64,000 nucleotides of DNA from Phreatobacter oligotrophus (GCF_003046185.1 NZ_PZZL01000005.1:393676-457675); one strand, 5' to 3'. Positions 1-8,453 are shown, numbered from the stretch's first letter. The notes: a model not told the origin generated them from the sequence alone. Numbers and translations are program-made.

Positions 1-111
1 CTCGCTGAGGATGCGGTTGAGCAGCGTCGTCTTGCCGGCGCCGAGATAGCCGGTCAGCACGGTGACCGGGATCTTCTGCAGCTGGCTGGTCGTGAGCGAG
101 GCGTCGGTCAT
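1..111 (-). CDS. CobW/COG0523 family GTP-binding protein, N-terminus only
   Basis: The reverse strand opens with ATG at 111 and reads about 37 residues to the window edge. They include a P-loop of the form GYLGAGKTTLLN, as in G3E GTPases of the CobW/COG0523 family. These proteins act as metal chaperones or metal-dependent GTPases, and many are zinc-linked. It follows znuA on the same strand after 68 bp, so it is probably the last gene of the zinc-uptake transcript, which favours a zinc role over cobalamin. The rest lies outside the window, so the C-terminal domain cannot be checked. Confidence 0.75.
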   Translation of the reverse strand, partial: MTDASLTTSQLQKIPVTVLTGYLGAGKTTLLNRILSE

Positions 112-179
112 GATCGTTCCATCGGCCGAAAGGGGCTGGCCATCATATAGGCGAGGGTTGGCCTGCGCGGAATGGGCTC

Positions 180-1103
180 TCAGCCCTGCACCAGGGCACC
201 GGCGATCTGGCCGGCATTGTGCCGCATCATCGCGGCATAGGTGGCGGCGGGACCATCGGCCGGGGACAGGGCGTCGGAATAGAGCTTGCCGCCGATCCGG
301 GCGCCGGTTTCCGCGGCAATGCGCTGGATGGCGCGGGGATCGGAGATGTTCTCCATGAACAGCGCCCGCACCTTGCGGTCGCGGATCTGGCGGATCACCG
401 CGCCGATCTCGCGCGGCGAGGGCTCTGCCTCCGACGAGACGCCGCGCAGGGCGAGGAAGTCGACCTCATAGGCCCGGGCGAAATAGGCGAAGGCGTCATG
501 GGTGGTGAGGATGCGGCGCTGGTCGCGCGGCACGGCGCCGATGCGGGCGCGGATCTCCTTGTCCAGCACATCCAGTTCGGCGGTGTAGGCCTGGGCCCGT
601 GCCGCATAGGCACCGGCATTGGCGGCGTCGGCCGCCGCGAGGCCGTCGGCAATCGCCTTCACGTAGAGCTTCGCATTGGCGACGTCCTGCCAGGCGTGGG
701 GGTCGTTCGCGCCATGCGAATGGCCATGGCCGTGACCATGGCTGTGCCCACCCTCGGCCTTGAGCGGGGTCACGCCGGAACTCACGGTGACCTGCTGCGC
801 CCGGCTGCCGGAGGAGCGGACGAGGCGGGTCATCCAGCCCTCGAAGCCGAGCCCGTTGGCGAAGATCACCCGCGCTGCGGCAAGGGCGCGGGCATCGGCC
901 GGCGTCGGCGAATAGGAATGGGCGTCGCCGTCGGGGCCGACCAGGCTGGTGACCGCGACACGGTCGCCGCCGACCTGGCGGACGAGATCGCCGAGGATCG
1001 AGAAGGTCGCGACCACTGGCAGGGCGGCTGCCTGCGCGGAGACACGGCTGACAAGGACAGGAGTGGCGAGAAGGGCCGAAACGGCGCTGCGGCGCGTGAT
1101 CAT
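180..1103 (-). CDS. znuA: Zinc ABC transporter periplasmic substrate-binding protein ZnuA
   Basis: This 307-residue protein starts with a signal peptide (arginines, then a hydrophobic stretch ending near residue 24). It is a cluster A-I metal-binding protein of the ZnuA type. His 62 lies in the DAHSYSPTP motif, a His-rich loop occupies about residues 120-130, and a DPHAW motif holds His 136. The charged His loop between two lobes is typical of zinc rather than manganese binders. It delivers periplasmic zinc to the ZnuB/ZnuC complex encoded directly upstream on the same strand, 21 bp after znuB. The complete set of neighbours makes the assignment firm. Confidence 0.95.
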   Translation of the reverse strand: MITRRSAVSALLATPVLVSRVSAQAAALPVVATFSILGDLVRQVGGDRVAVTSLVGPDGDAHSYSPTPADARALAAARVIFANGLGFEGWMTRLVRSSGSRAQQVTVSSGVTPLKAEGGHSHGHGHGHSHGANDPHAWQDVANAKLYVKAIADGLAAADAANAGAYAARAQAYTAELDVLDKEIRARIGAVPRDQRRILTTHDAFAYFARAYEVDFLALRGVSSEAEPSPREIGAVIRQIRDRKVRALFMENISDPRAIQRIAAETGARIGGKLYSDALSPADGPAATYAAMMRHNAGQIAGALVQG

Positions 1104-1124
1104 GCGGTGGGATCCCCGATGAGG

Positions 1125-1991
1125 TCAGGCCGCGCGGTGCCGGGCCGGCCAGTAGGTCGGCACGAGGCCGCCCCGCGGGCCGAAGACCAGCGACACCAGG
1201 TAGATCACCCCCGCCATGAGGACGATCGACGGGCCCGACGGCAGAGACATGTTATAAGATAACGTTAGCCCTGCATAGCCCGCAACGATGCCGAACCCGA
1301 CCGCCATGGCGACGAGGCTGGTCACGTCGCGCGCCCAGAACCGGGCGGCAATCGCCGGCAGCATCATCAGGCCCACGGCCAGCAGCGTTCCAAGGGCGTG
1401 GAACCCCGCGACGAGATTGAGGACCACCAGCGCCAGGAACACGAGATGGGCCGGCGCGCCCGATCGCGACACCGACCGGAGGAAGCCGGGATCGACGCAG
1501 TCGAGGACGAGGGGCCGCCAGAGCAGGGCCAGGGCGAACAGCGTCACCGTGGTGATGAGGGCGACGAGGATGAGCGTTGGGTCGTCGAGCGCCAGCACGG
1601 AGCCGAAGAGCACGCGGAAGAGATCCACGTTGGAGCCGCGCAGCGAGACGATGGTGACGCCGAGGGCGAGCGACATCAGGTAGAAGGCGGCGAGCGAGGC
1701 ATCCTCCTTCAGCGCCGTGAAGCGGGCGACGAGGCCGGCGGTGAGCGCCACGGCAAAGCCCGCGGCGATGCCCCCGAGCGTCATCGGCACCAGGGCGAGG
1801 CCGAAGAGGAGATAGCCGGCTGCAGCGCCCGGCAGGATCGCATGGGCCATGGCGTCGCCCATCAGCGACATGCGTCGCAGCATGAGGAACACGCCGACCG
1901 GGGCGCCGCCGAGTGACAGGGCCACGGCGCCGACCAGCGCACGGCGCATGAACTCGAATTCGACGAAGGGGCCGATCAGGAGGTCGTACAT
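1125..1991 (-). CDS. znuB: Zinc ABC transporter permease ZnuB
   Basis: This 288-residue polytopic membrane protein of the ABC-3 metal permease family forms the zinc channel in the inner membrane with ZnuC. The near N-terminal stretch with MSLMGDAMAHAILPG is the conserved cytoplasmic coupling segment, and several long hydrophobic segments follow. It begins 8 bp after znuC on the same strand. Length and sequence match the family. A perfect short palindrome (1251-1263) lies inside the coding region near the 3' end and is described as a finding. Confidence 0.95.
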   Translation of the reverse strand: MYDLLIGPFVEFEFMRRALVGAVALSLGGAPVGVFLMLRRMSLMGDAMAHAILPGAAAGYLLFGLALVPMTLGGIAAGFAVALTAGLVARFTALKEDASLAAFYLMSLALGVTIVSLRGSNVDLFRVLFGSVLALDDPTLILVALITTVTLFALALLWRPLVLDCVDPGFLRSVSRSGAPAHLVFLALVVLNLVAGFHALGTLLAVGLMMLPAIAARFWARDVTSLVAMAVGFGIVAGYAGLTLSYNMSLPSGPSIVLMAGVIYLVSLVFGPRGGLVPTYWPARHRAA

Positions 1992-1999
1992 GGGACCCG

Positions 2000-2737
2000 T
2001 CAGGCCGCTTCGGTGCAGATGTCGGCGTGGTCGTCGAAGGCTTCCGTCATCCGCCGCGCCGCCAGCATGTTCTCGGGCGTCAGCACATCGGCGGTGTGGC
2101 CCCAGGCGATGGCGCGCCGTGCCAGGAGAAGCGAGCGCGGGAAGGCCTGCCGCACCGTCTCCATGTCATGGAGCACGGCGACGACGGTGCGCTGCTCGGC
2201 GTTCCAACGACGGACGAGGTCGAGCAGGTCGGCGCAGGTCCGCGCATCGATGGCGGTGAAGGGCTCGTCGAGCAGGATGACGCGGGCATCCTGCACCAGC
2301 AGGCGGGCGAAGAGCATGCGCTGCATCTGGCCGCCCGACAGCGTGCCGATGGCGCGCCGCTCGAAACCGGTGAGGCCGACCGCCGCAAGCGCGTCGCCGA
2401 CGGCCTGCCGGTCCGCCCGCGACAGGCCGCCGAACAAGCCGGTGCGGCGCCACAGGCCCATGGCGACCAGTTCGAACACGGTGATGGGAAAGCTGCGGTC
2501 GAGTTCTGCCGCCTGCGGCAGGTAGGCGATGTCGTGGCGGCCGAGGCGCGGCAGTTCCACCGTGCCGCCGAGCGGCGCGATGGCCCCGGCGAGACCCTTC
2601 AACAGCGTCGACTTGCCGGCGCCGTTCGGCCCGACCACGGCGAGCATGTCGCCCTGCTCGATCGTGCCGTCGAGGTGGTGGACCGCCGGGTGGCGGTCAT
2701 AGCCGAGGGTGAGGTTGCGGATCTGGATGGCGGACAT
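2000..2737 (-). CDS. znuC: Zinc ABC transporter ATP-binding protein ZnuC
   Basis: This 245-residue ABC ATPase has Walker A GPNGAGKST, signature LSGGQMQR and Walker B ILLDEPF in the expected order. It powers zinc import with ZnuB. I chose ATG at 2737 (MSAIQIRNL) because a GAGG ribosome-binding site lies just before it. A GTG at 2749 that overlaps the stop of the preceding gene is the alternative. It is the first recognisable transporter gene in the transcript, after the His-rich membrane protein gene. Confidence 0.95.
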   Translation of the reverse strand: MSAIQIRNLTLGYDRHPAVHHLDGTIEQGDMLAVVGPNGAGKSTLLKGLAGAIAPLGGTVELPRLGRHDIAYLPQAAELDRSFPITVFELVAMGLWRRTGLFGGLSRADRQAVGDALAAVGLTGFERRAIGTLSGGQMQRMLFARLLVQDARVILLDEPFTAIDARTCADLLDLVRRWNAEQRTVVAVLHDMETVRQAFPRSLLLARRAIAWGHTADVLTPENMLAARRMTEAFDDHADICTEAA

Positions 2738-2745
2738 CGTCGACC

Positions 2746-3189
2746 TCACGCCATCGCCCAGGCGACGAGCGCCCAGAGCCCGGCGGACAGCCCCACCGCG
2801 ACGGCGAGGCGTCCGCCGACCGAGAAGGTCAGGGCCGAGATCACCGGCCTTGCTTCGACGGCAGGCCGGACGATCCGCGCAGGCGCAGCCGTCGCGCCAT
2901 GGAAATGACCATGATGACCGTGGTCGTGCGAGTGGTGGTGATGCGCGTGATCGTGATGGCCGTGGTCATGATGGCCGTGATCATGCGCATGGCCGTGCCC
3001 CGGCGCGCTGGCCGTGGCCGCGTCCTGATCCGGTGCCGTGGGAAGGTGAGATGCTGCGGCCAAGTCGGGCGGTCCCGCGTATCGTGAGCTCAACGTTATA
3101 TAGTATCGGAAGCGGACGGTCCAACCCGGGCCGCGGGCGGGCAGGCACCGCAACCTTTTCGGCTCTGGCGCATTGATCGGGAACCCCAT
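2746..3189 (-). CDS. Histidine-rich small membrane protein in the znu operon
   Basis: The reading frame has three parts: a non-conserved N-terminus, a run of roughly 35 residues dominated by His, Asp and Gly (HDHGHHDH-type repeats), and a C-terminal hydrophobic segment of about 20 residues ending at the stop. It runs directly into znuC. The His run is the kind of region that buffers or captures zinc, and the hydrophobic tail suggests membrane anchoring. The start is uncertain. ATG 3189 gives 147 residues but would put the Zur-like site at 3095-3107 inside the gene; a TTG at 3063 would give about 105 residues downstream of that site. I know no named family for it. Confidence 0.5.
   Translation of the reverse strand: MGFPINAPEPKRLRCLPARGPGWTVRFRYYITLSSRYAGPPDLAAASHLPTAPDQDAATASAPGHGHAHDHGHHDHGHHDHAHHHHSHDHGHHGHFHGATAAPARIVRPAVEARPVISALTFSVGGRLAVAVGLSAGLWALVAWAMA
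3095..3107. promoter_or_regulatory. Possible Zur operator / znu promoter region
   Basis: An AT-rich island, GTTATATAGTATC, sits in GC-rich sequence upstream of the zinc-uptake genes. It resembles the GTTAT..ATAAC core of Zur boxes in Alphaproteobacteria, but symmetry is only partial. Location before the znu transcript and beside a divergent gene supports an operator or promoter role; the match alone does not. Confidence 0.3.
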
Positions 3190-3208
3190 CCACGCACCGG
3201 AGACGATC

Positions 3209-3703
3209 ATGACCCGCACTCTCGCCCTTGCCGGCGCTGCCGCCCTGGCGGCCACCGCCATGCTGGCAGCCCCCGCTGAAGCGCAGCAGCGCACCACCCG
3301 GGTCGGCGTCCTCCAGTGCGAGGTTGCGCCCGCCGTCGGCCTCGTCCTCGGCTCGCGCCGCGAGATGACCTGCCTCTTCCGCCCGGATCGCGGCCGCCGC
3401 GAGGCCTATGCCGGGGCCTTCACCCGCGTCGGCCTCGATGTCGGCATCACCGGCCGCGGCGTCCTCGCCTGGACGGTCTTTGCCCCGACCCGCCGCCTGT
3501 CGCCCTACCAGCTCGCGGGCAGCTATACGGGCGCCAGCGCCCAGGCGACGGTGGCCGTCGGGCTCGGAGCCAATGTCCTGGTCGGCGGCTCCCGCGACAC
3601 GGTCGCCCTGCAGCCGCTCTCCGTGCAGGCGCAGACGGGTGCGAACCTCGCGCTCGGTGTCGGCAACCTGACGCTCCAGCGCGCCGAGATGCGCCGTCGC
3701 TGA
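3209..3703 (+). CDS. DUF992 family secreted protein
   Basis: This 164-residue protein has a clear Sec signal peptide (MTRTLALAGAAALAATAM, cleavage near AEAQQ). The mature part is Gly/Ala/Val-rich and begins with RVGVLQCEV, the typical opening of DUF992 proteins. The family is found in Alphaproteobacteria, is probably periplasmic or outer-membrane associated, and has no known function. I chose ATG 3209 because it gives a clean signal peptide; an in-frame ATG at 3173 would add 12 residues before it. It is transcribed divergently from the znu genes and ends at a shared terminator with sciP. Confidence 0.8.
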   Translation: MTRTLALAGAAALAATAMLAAPAEAQQRTTRVGVLQCEVAPAVGLVLGSRREMTCLFRPDRGRREAYAGAFTRVGLDVGITGRGVLAWTVFAPTRRLSPYQLAGSYTGASAQATVAVGLGANVLVGGSRDTVALQPLSVQAQTGANLALGVGNLTLQRAEMRRR

Positions 3704-3727
3704 CCAGATCAGCTCACGGGAATGACG

Positions 3728-3759
3728 AAAGAGCCGGCACCACGGGGTGCCGGCTCTTT
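3728..3759. terminator. Bidirectional rho-independent terminator
   Basis: A perfect 14-bp stem (AAAGAGCCGGCACC and its complement) with a 4-nt loop lies between the convergent DUF992 and sciP genes. Its A/T-rich ends supply a short U tract in both directions. Confidence 0.85.
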
Positions 3760-3782
3760 GCGTTTGAAATCAAGGCGATCGC

Positions 3783-4058
3783 TTACTGGCGATACTGCTG
3801 GATGCGCGTGGTGCGCAGGCCGGCCAGACCATGGCGGTCGATCGAGGCCTGCCAGTTGAGGAATTCCTCGACGGTCAGGGTGTACCGCTTGCAGGCCTCT
3901 TCGAGGCTGAGAAGACCGCCACGCACGGCGGCCACCACCTCGGCCTTGCGCCGGATGACCCAGCGGTGAGTGTCGGGCGGGGGAAGATCGGCGATCGTCA
4001 ACGGACTGCCGTCCGGTCCGATCACATATTTCACCCGGGGGCGCATGGGCTCGGTCAT
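3783..4058 (-). CDS. sciP: CtrA inhibitor SciP (DUF1153)
   Basis: This 91-residue protein matches SciP along its length: RPRVKYVIGPDGSPLT at the N-terminus, then a helix-turn-helix region with RWVIRRKAEVV and LSLEEACKRYTLTVEEF. In Caulobacter SciP binds CtrA and stops it activating transcription in G1 cells, so this is a cell-cycle and flagellar regulator. ATG 4058 starts the conserved region; an upstream in-frame ATG at 4091 would add an unlikely extension. A CtrA-like box lies 62 bp upstream. Neighbouring flgD and fliK fit the flagellar context. Confidence 0.93.
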   Translation of the reverse strand: MTEPMRPRVKYVIGPDGSPLTIADLPPPDTHRWVIRRKAEVVAAVRGGLLSLEEACKRYTLTVEEFLNWQASIDRHGLAGLRTTRIQQYRQ

Positions 4059-4119
4059 ACTCACTCTCACACAACGCACGCGACTGACCACGTCATGGGG
4101 AGAAAGTACCGGCAGGACG

Positions 4120-4134
4120 TTAAATTTGGCCTAA
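4120..4134. promoter_or_regulatory. CtrA-like binding site upstream of sciP
   Basis: TTAA, seven bases, then CTAA: one mismatch from the CtrA consensus TTAA-N7-TTAA. It lies 62 bp before the sciP start, and a GANTC methylation site (GAATC) lies at 4152-4156. CtrA control of sciP is known in Caulobacter; the site here is inferred. Confidence 0.5.
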
Positions 4135-4176
4135 ATGCGAAAGTGCAATCCGAATCACCCATCGGCCGAACGGCAA

Positions 4177-4196
4177 GGGCCGCCCGTGAGCGGCCC
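4177..4196 (-). terminator. Hairpin after flgD
   Basis: Perfect 7-bp stem GGGCCGC/GCGGCCC with a 6-nt loop in the flgD-sciP gap. It has no U tract, so it may be a weak terminator or only a stabilising hairpin. Confidence 0.4.
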
Positions 4197-4238
4197 CGAG
4201 GGTCGGATTGAACGGCCATCACCGCCGCCCGCCGTCGA

Positions 4239-4892
4239 TCACATCGCGATGCCGAGCACGCGCGCGAGCGGGATATTGCTGGTCCCCACGGTAAGCCGCG
4301 GCGTGCCGCTCGTCATGTCGACGGCCGTCACCTGGCCCTTGTGGGTGACCTGGACCTGCGTCGTCGCCGTGCCGGTGCCGCGATAGAGCTCCATGGTGTA
4401 GGGCTGGGTGCCCATGCTCAGGCCGTCGGAGCGCTTGCCGTCCCAGGAATATTCGCTCGACTGGTTGGCGGTGAGCGACACCTTCTTCTCCTGCACCACG
4501 ACGCCGTTGGAATCGCGGATGCGCAGCGTGTAGTCGCCGCTCTGGGTCGGGGTGAAGTTCCAGGTGGCGCCCGACGAGGTCGGCGACACCGTGCTGGAAT
4601 CGTAGGTGACGGTCTTGCCGAGATAGCCGAGCGAGGTCGTCGTCTGGTTGCCGGTGAAGGCGGCCAGCAAGTTGTCCAGCTTGGAGTTGGTCGCCAGCTG
4701 CTGCTCGACCTGGGAATATTGCACGAGCTGCTGGGTGAACTGGTTGGCGTCCATCGGCTGGGTCGGGTCCTGGTTCTTCAACTGCGTGGTGAGCAGCTGC
4801 AGGAACGTGTCGAAATTGTTCGACAGCCGGGCCTGGGCGGTGGCGGTGCTGGTGGTGGTCGAAGACGAGCCGACCGAGGAGGTGGTGGTCAT
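4239..4892 (-). CDS. flgD: Flagellar hook assembly (capping) protein FlgD
   Basis: This 217-residue protein has the FlgD N-terminal signature FDTFLQLLTTQLKNQDPTQPMD, followed by QFTQQLVQYSQVEQQL. A beta-rich C-terminal part resembles the FlgD tudor/FnIII domains. FlgD is the scaffold cap that lets hook subunits polymerise outside the cell and is removed when the hook is complete. It lies 14 bp after fliK on the same strand, a standard hook-gene pairing. Confidence 0.95.
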   Translation of the reverse strand: MTTTSSVGSSSTTTSTATAQARLSNNFDTFLQLLTTQLKNQDPTQPMDANQFTQQLVQYSQVEQQLATNSKLDNLLAAFTGNQTTTSLGYLGKTVTYDSSTVSPTSSGATWNFTPTQSGDYTLRIRDSNGVVVQEKKVSLTANQSSEYSWDGKRSDGLSMGTQPYTMELYRGTGTATTQVQVTHKGQVTAVDMTSGTPRLTVGTSNIPLARVLGIAM

Positions 4893-4906
4893 GGCGCGGC
4901 GTCCTT

Positions 4907-6337
4907 TCAGATACGGATGTCGACGCCGCCCCTGAGGGCGGCCGCGCGGGCATAGGTGGAGGCGCTGGCCTGCAGCGCGGCGATGGTCTCGGGATCCTCG
5001 ATCACCACCTGCTGGCGGGTGGATCGCGGCTCCTGCTGCTGGTCCCGGGTGCTCTGGCCGCCCTGGTCCTTCAAGGAGAATTCGAGGCTGCCCTCGCTCG
5101 TCTGCACACCGGCCTGGGTGAGCACCCGCTCGAGGTTGCGCTGGTCGCGCTGCAGGAGGTCGAGGGTCTCCTGCTTCTCGACGACCAGCTTGGACTTCAC
5201 ATGGCCGTCGCGATCGACGGTCAGCTGCACGTCGATGCGGCCGAGCTCGGCCGGGTCGAGGCGAATGTCGAAGCGCGTCGCCCCTTGCGAGGCACGCGCC
5301 GCAATGGTCACCGCGAGGGCATGGACCGGCACGGGCGAGCCGGCGCTCGCGGTCTGGGCGGCGACCTTCTGCGCCACCTCCATGCCGAAGGAGGACGGTC
5401 CCGCCGGTGCGGGTGTCGCCTGGGTCTGGGCGGGCGTGTCGGGGGTGGCGTGCGGCGTCGCATCCGCCTGGACCTGAGGCTCCTTGCGCTCGGCCGTCGA
5501 CGCGCTCGCGGCGGCCTCGCTGCGATGGGTGGTGGGCTGCTCGGCCTTGGATGCCTTCTCGGAGCCCTCGGTGCGCGGCCTGGCCTCGGCGACGGGCTGC
5601 ACCTGTTCCGTCGGGCGCTGCTGCGCCGCATCCGCTGTCTTCGGCGCGGCCTCGGCGGTCTTGGCCTGGGCGTCCGTGGGGGTCGTCTCGGCCGGCGTGG
5701 TCGCCGCCGCCTGGGCGGCGGCCTGTGCCTCCGCACTGCCGTCGGCAGCGGCTTGGGCTGCGGCAGCCTGGGCAGCCGCCGGATCGGTCGGCGCGGGCGT
5801 CGCCGCAGCCTGGGCGGCAGGCGCGGCGGCGGTCGTGGCGGAGGCCTCGACGACAGCCTCGCCTTCCGCCTTGCCCGTCGCGGGCTGCTGGGCCATCGGC
5901 GCCGGCGTGGGCGTCGGCACCACCGCGACCGGAGCCTGCGGCGCATCGGCCGGCTTGGCGTCAGTCGCCACGACCGGCTCGGTCTTGTCGGTGGCGGCGG
6001 CTTCGTCGCCCGCCGCGGTCTTGGCCGGAGCCTCGGTGCCCTCGGCGCCGGTCTTCACCGCCTGTATTGCGCTGGCCGGCTCCTGCACCGGCTGGCCGGT
6101 GACGGTCTGCGGATTGCTCGCTTCGACCGCCGTGCCGGACGGGGTGGTCGGCCGGGTCTGGCGCGCACGGGTCACGCGGCTGTCGCGCTCCGGCTCACCG
6201 AACTGACGCTCCATGGCGTCCAGCGCCTCGGCGAAGGCCGAACGGCCGTCCTCGCTCCGCGGCATGGCGGAGGAAGACCGGCTGCGGGCCGGGGTGGACT
6301 GGGAGGAAGAGAGAGCTTGTGCCGACGACGCTGCCAC
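4907..6337 (-). CDS. fliK: Flagellar hook-length control protein FliK
   Basis: The long middle region is low-complexity, rich in Ala, Thr, Pro and Gln, as expected for the molecular-ruler part of FliK. The C-terminal domain (about the last 110 residues) holds the Flg_hook signature with RLDPAELGRIDVQLTVD. FliK sets hook length and switches the export gate to filament substrates. I chose GTG 6337 (476 residues) because AGGGG lies 6 nt upstream. An ATG at 6454 keeps the frame open but adds 39 residues with no FliK character. It is read as one unit with flgD. Confidence 0.9.
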   Translation of the reverse strand: MAASSAQALSSSQSTPARSRSSSAMPRSEDGRSAFAEALDAMERQFGEPERDSRVTRARQTRPTTPSGTAVEASNPQTVTGQPVQEPASAIQAVKTGAEGTEAPAKTAAGDEAAATDKTEPVVATDAKPADAPQAPVAVVPTPTPAPMAQQPATGKAEGEAVVEASATTAAAPAAQAAATPAPTDPAAAQAAAAQAAADGSAEAQAAAQAAATTPAETTPTDAQAKTAEAAPKTADAAQQRPTEQVQPVAEARPRTEGSEKASKAEQPTTHRSEAAASASTAERKEPQVQADATPHATPDTPAQTQATPAPAGPSSFGMEVAQKVAAQTASAGSPVPVHALAVTIAARASQGATRFDIRLDPAELGRIDVQLTVDRDGHVKSKLVVEKQETLDLLQRDQRNLERVLTQAGVQTSEGSLEFSLKDQGGQSTRDQQQEPRSTRQQVVIEDPETIAALQASASTYARAAALRGGVDIRI

Positions 6338-6548
6338 GGACTGCCCCTGCGGACGCAAAATGACCTGCCACGGGTTCAGCAAGGCGCGGGCCAAGGCCAC
6401 CGCGACCAAAAGCCGTGTCTTTTCAAGGGGAGCCCAAGCGCGCAGCGATGCCATCGGGTGGAAAAGCCTGCCCTGCGCGGCAAGAATTGCCGGGCACCGC
6501 GCGACGGGCTAGAGCTTGTCGCAACGACAAGCACATCAGGGCGGATCC

Positions 6549-7805
6549 ATGCTCCTCGGCTGCATCGCGGACGATTTCACCGGCGCGAGCGACCTCGCCA
6601 ACACCCTGGCGAAGGGCGGCATGGCCACCATGCAGTTCGTCGGTGTGCCGGATGGCGCGGCCCCCGCGAGCTGCGAGGCCGGCGTCGTCGCGCTTAAGAG
6701 CCGGACCATCCCCGTCGCCGAGGCCGTCCGCCAGTCGCTCGCCGCCTGCGAGTGGCTGCTGTCGCAGGGCGCGACGCAGATCCTCTTCAAATATTGCTCG
6801 ACCTTCGATTCCACGAAGGAGGGCAATATCGGCCCCGTCGCCGAGGCGCTGATCGCCCGGCTCGGCGCCGATGTCGCGGTGGTCTGCCCGGTCTTTCCCG
6901 CGACCGGCCGCACGCTCTTCAACGGCCATCTCTTCGTCAACGGCGTGCTGCTGAACGAGAGCGGGATGCAGAACCATCCGCTCACCCCGATGACCGATCC
7001 GGATATCCGCCGCTGGCTGCGCCACCAGACCAGGGGCGAGGTTGGGCTCGTGCCCTTCTCGACTGTCCGGCAGGGCGCCGAGGCGATCCGCGCGGCACTT
7101 GGCGCCGAGGCCGCCGCAGGACGCCGCCTCGCCGTGGTGGATGCCGTCGGCGACGACGATCTCGTCGCCATCGGCGCGGCCATCGACGGCGCGAAGCTCG
7201 TCACCGGCGGCTCCGGCATCGCCCTTGGCCTGCCCGCCAATTTCCGCCGCCGTGGCCTGCTCTCAGGGAACGGCACCAGCTTCACGCCCGGCCACGGCCC
7301 CGCCGCGGTGCTGTCCGGCTCCTGCTCCAACCAGTCGCGCGCGCAGGTGAAGGCCTATACGGCCAAGCATCCAGGCCTCGCCGTCATGCCCGACGACGTC
7401 ATGAGCGGTGCCATGACCGTCGACCAGGCCTTCGACCATGTCATGAGCCGCATCGGCCACGCCCCCATGGTCTATTCCTCCGCCGATCCGGCAGAGGTGA
7501 AGGCCGCGCAGGAGCGCCATGGCAAGGACAGGGTGGCGGAGGCCATCGAGGGCTTCTTCGGCGAGCTCGCCGTGCGCCTCGCCGATGCCGGCATCGCCCG
7601 CCTCGTGGTCGGCGGCGGCGAAACCTCCGGCGCCGTTGTCACCGCCCTTGAGGTCGAGTGCTTCCATATCGGCCCGGAGATCGATCCGGGCGTGCCGGCG
7701 CTCGCCGCCGAGGGTCCGCGCCCCATCCGCCTCGCGCTGAAGAGTGGCAACTTCGGCGCCATCGATTTCTACGACAAGGCGCTGGCCGCGCTGGGTGATG
7801 CATGA
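6549..7805 (+). CDS. otnK: 3-oxo-tetronate kinase OtnK (DUF1537)
   Basis: This 418-residue protein has the family N-terminus LLGCIADDFTGASDLANTL and the C-terminal VVGGGETSGAV nucleotide-binding motif. OtnK phosphorylates 3-oxo-tetronate (2-dehydro-erythronate type) at O4 in the catabolism of four-carbon sugar acids. ATG 6549 puts the start immediately before the conserved residues; 11 codons of an upstream in-frame extension look spurious. Its stop overlaps the otnC start by 4 bp, and otnI follows, so the three genes form one operon. Confidence 0.92.
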   Translation: MLLGCIADDFTGASDLANTLAKGGMATMQFVGVPDGAAPASCEAGVVALKSRTIPVAEAVRQSLAACEWLLSQGATQILFKYCSTFDSTKEGNIGPVAEALIARLGADVAVVCPVFPATGRTLFNGHLFVNGVLLNESGMQNHPLTPMTDPDIRRWLRHQTRGEVGLVPFSTVRQGAEAIRAALGAEAAAGRRLAVVDAVGDDDLVAIGAAIDGAKLVTGGSGIALGLPANFRRRGLLSGNGTSFTPGHGPAAVLSGSCSNQSRAQVKAYTAKHPGLAVMPDDVMSGAMTVDQAFDHVMSRIGHAPMVYSSADPAEVKAAQERHGKDRVAEAIEGFFGELAVRLADAGIARLVVGGGETSGAVVTALEVECFHIGPEIDPGVPALAAEGPRPIRLALKSGNFGAIDFYDKALAALGDA

Positions 7806-8446
7806 ACGATGAGGAAAGGCGCGCCCGCGAAGGCCTCGTCCGCTGGGGGAAGTCGCTGTTCGACCGCGGCCTGACGCCGGGCTCCTCCGGCAATCTCAGC
7901 GTCCGGCTGGCCGACGGCTATCTCTTCACGCCCACCAATTCCTGCCTCGGCTTCCTCGATGCGGACCGGCTGTCGAAGCTCGACGCGGCGGGCCAGCATG
8001 TCGGCGGCGATCCGCCGACCAAGGAATTGCCGCTGCACTTCGCCTTCTATGAATCGCGCCCGTCCGCCCGCGCGGTGGTGCATCTGCATTCGACCCACGC
8101 GACCGCCCTCTCCTGCCTCGCCGACACGGATCCCGACGACGCCATCCCGCCGATCACCCCCTATGTGGTCATGCGCGTCGGCAAGGTGCCCGTCGTGCCC
8201 TATACCCGCCCGGGCTCGGCGGATGTCGCCCCGCTGATCCGCGCCAAGGCGCCGGACCATCCGGCGATCCTCCTCGGCAACCACGGCCCGGTCGTCGCTG
8301 GCGCGAGCCTGGAGAGCGCCGTCTTCGCCATGGAGGAACTGGAGGAGACGGCCCGGCTCGTCCTCCTCACCCGCGGCATGGCCGTGCGCCACCTCGCCAC
8401 ACAAGAGATCGCCGACCTCGAGGCGACGTTCAAACTCAGGGGATAG
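7802..8446 (+). CDS. otnC: 3-oxo-tetronate 4-phosphate decarboxylase OtnC (class II aldolase fold)
   Basis: This 214-residue class II aldolase/adducin-type protein has the TPGSSGNLSVR phosphate-binding motif near residue 24, the zinc-ligand motif HLHSTHAT, and a third His in GNHGPVV. OtnC decarboxylates 3-oxo-tetronate 4-phosphate to dihydroxyacetone phosphate, following OtnK. The kinase partner directly upstream, with a 4-bp overlap, favours this over the closely related fuculose-phosphate aldolases. Confidence 0.88.
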   Translation: MNDEERRAREGLVRWGKSLFDRGLTPGSSGNLSVRLADGYLFTPTNSCLGFLDADRLSKLDAAGQHVGGDPPTKELPLHFAFYESRPSARAVVHLHSTHATALSCLADTDPDDAIPPITPYVVMRVGKVPVVPYTRPGSADVAPLIRAKAPDHPAILLGNHGPVVAGASLESAVFAMEELEETARLVLLTRGMAVRHLATQEIADLEATFKLRG

Positions 8447-8453
8447 GACGCCC

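Noticed and set aside
62..358. 98-residue frame at the left edge
   Set aside because: Overlaps the CobW start and the znuA end on the other strand, Arg-rich, no ribosome site.
2899..3087. Met/Val-rich 62-residue forward frame
   Set aside because: It is the complement of the His-codon run of the membrane protein gene.
5201..6697. Arg/Gly-rich 498-residue frame opposite fliK
   Set aside because: Mirror image of the low-complexity FliK centre; composition is an artefact.
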